Below, in pieces: positions 47,001 through 47,137 of a stretch of DNA of 47,137 bases. The stretch is from Oxalobacteraceae bacterium (lineage in GTDB: Bacteria; Pseudomonadota; Gammaproteobacteria; Burkholderiales; Burkholderiaceae_D), in NCBI GenBank assembly GCA_947466695.1, contig CANIFC010000004.1, forward strand, positions 1 through 47,137, in the 5' to 3' direction. The notes beneath the pieces were generated by a model. That model was given only the letters and a program-made list of their open reading frames with translations. It had not been told where the DNA came from and made no database searches. Every line of letters starts with the position of its first letter. Within the stretch, counting starts at the first letter, position 1. The position numbers were made by a program, and so were the translations under genes.

Positions 47001-47137
47001 GCAAATGCCCCTGATGGGTGGACTGGAGGCAAGTCGTATCCTGCGTGTTATGCCAGGTTTGGCTGAATTACCCGTCATTGCCATTACCGCAAATGCCATG
47101 GAGGAAGATCGCTTGCACTGCCTTGCTGCAGGCATGA
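44056..47137 (+). CDS. Hybrid sensor histidine kinase, partial (right edge)
   Basis: 1027 codons are visible and the gene continues past the window. Order: N-terminal receiver (about 9-125; acidic cluster 14-17, phosphoacceptor Asp59, Thr87, Lys109), then four PAS/PAC units ending near 258, 383, 515 and 635 (three with a DITERK-type end), a coiled coil, HisKA with His682 in [12 protein letters not shown], HATPase (Asn box near 795-799, DTGIGM at 831-836, GGTGLGLAI), and a second receiver (acidic Glu937-Asp938, phosphoacceptor Asp981). There is no membrane helix, so it is cytoplasmic. ATG 44056 has GAGGA upstream. A further receiver or Hpt domain may lie beyond the edge. It lies downstream of the chemoreceptor-like gene on the same strand. 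Confidence 0.95.
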   Translation, partial: MPLPEIKPRILVVEDDDMLARHLQLKLELLQFHCLAHTTRGEDAIDLARALRPDLVLMDIELAGDMNGITAALEIHTQFSIPVIFLTAKHSDEILECAKQADAFGYVIKPFSDQELRIAIEMALYKHRSQAQLHVSELNLREAEQIAHLGHWTWDRQNNLVSWSSEMQRIWQRHPTDFDGNFEQMIIQTVHPDDQAKVFAARKKIVEDQDPSVPIEYRLILPDANVRIISATPGNKIRDASGKIIRLTGIVQDITERKQAAAAVSESEQRYRNMVEWLPEAISVHRDGKLLYANPAAITMFGASSVQELVGKALLDLVHPDSHARVTMRNRHVAEHGGCVPMMELKYLKLNGNVIDVESQGTQIVFDGEQATVSVARDITERKRAEVMLRERESQLAQSFRASSIGVALVALDGHFLKVNPALKTMLGWTESDLFPASFEEITCTHNASSPRHTEAEQSNSRADAQDTYQTEKCYLHKNGNQVQAQLNVSLVRDIDGLPAHYIYQIQDITERKNAERQLHKLSLAVEQSPENIIITDINGKIEYVNEAFCQTTGYTCHEIIGKNPYILVSDKTSPAQISSMLQAVQLGKSWKGELHNTNKDGSDLTVYAIVTPLRQPDGSISHYVSVQEDITVKKRLGEELDLHRHHLEDLVTSRTVELAAARQLAEAANQAKSKFFANMSHEIRTPMNGVLGMTYLALATVSDPKQRDYLEKIQLSGQHLLHIVNDVLDFSKIEAGKMTLEAVDFSLDQLLKNIASITNSKMTGRDLRLSFHIDPQLPRHMHGDSHRLSQILINYTNNALKFTDEGEITIFVRQLNNTPQGWMVRFEVEDTGIGMSQAQQDKLFLSFEQADSSTTRKYGGTGLGLAISKQLANLMGGEVGALSTLGRGSTFWFSAHLEQASGIVPTVDDALDMMSTKSHLLRLTESRGVIRALVVEDNLFNQQIATELLEAVNISVLVADNGQRAIDLLTREKVDCILLDMQMPLMGGLEASRILRVMPGLAELPVIAITANAMEEDRLHCLAAGM

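Overview
The window looks like a chromosomal segment of a betaproteobacterium, probably Burkholderiales and perhaps Oxalobacteraceae. This is inferred from the gene set (AceK, a LiuR-controlled leucine pathway, a fused IcmF, XdhC, an orphan PilT-type ATPase) and from coding GC that looks to be in the mid-50s percent. No rRNA, tRNA, CRISPR array or intact mobile element is visible.

Left part (1-15 kb). A lipoprotein gene runs off the left edge and appears frameshifted in a homopolymer. Next is the fused isobutyryl-CoA mutase IcmF, with a terminator behind it and a palindromic operator in front. Then comes an accessory patch: a LysR regulator divergent from an NmrA-type reductase, a DUF924 protein, a secreted hydrolase, and a 3'-deleted IS1380-type insertion sequence that abuts and overlaps a glyoxalase-fold gene. 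It continues with XdhC, a ribbon-helix-helix protein, a DJ-1/PfpI protein, an AIM24 protein, an orphan PilT-like ATPase and an AT-rich membrane acyltransferase.

Central part (15-36 kb, all on the minus strand). This is a near-complete leucine/isovalerate degradation cluster: isovaleryl-CoA dehydrogenase, both subunits of methylcrotonyl-CoA carboxylase (liuB, liuD), methylglutaconyl-CoA hydratase (liuC), HMG-CoA lyase (liuE) and an acetyl-CoA acetyltransferase. A full bioA-bioF-bioD-bioB run, which makes the carboxylase cofactor, sits inside the cluster. A second acyl-CoA dehydrogenase, an SDR, a rhodanese, a YchJ-like protein, a GhrA-like reductase, AceK (the glyoxylate-shunt switch), a serine/threonine dehydratase-like enzyme and a hotdog thioesterase are also present. 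The MerR-family regulator LiuR lies at the upstream end. The same 20-bp palindrome occurs before the thioesterase/ivd genes and before icmF, about 31.5 kb away, and a degenerate copy lies before liuR. This suggests one regulon that includes IcmF.

Right part (36.5-47 kb). On the plus strand are a metallo-beta-lactamase-fold hydrolase divergent from liuR and two exporters (LysE and EamA types). They are followed by signalling genes. A PotD-like periplasmic binding protein lies 3 nt upstream of a membrane diguanylate cyclase, resembling the NspS/MbaA polyamine-sensing arrangement. A membrane-anchored chemoreceptor-like protein carries a CheZ-like D-x-x-x-Q motif after its signalling hairpin. Last is a large hybrid histidine kinase (REC, four PAS, HisKA, HATPase, REC) cut by the right edge. 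These signalling genes are the most promising places for undescribed biology.
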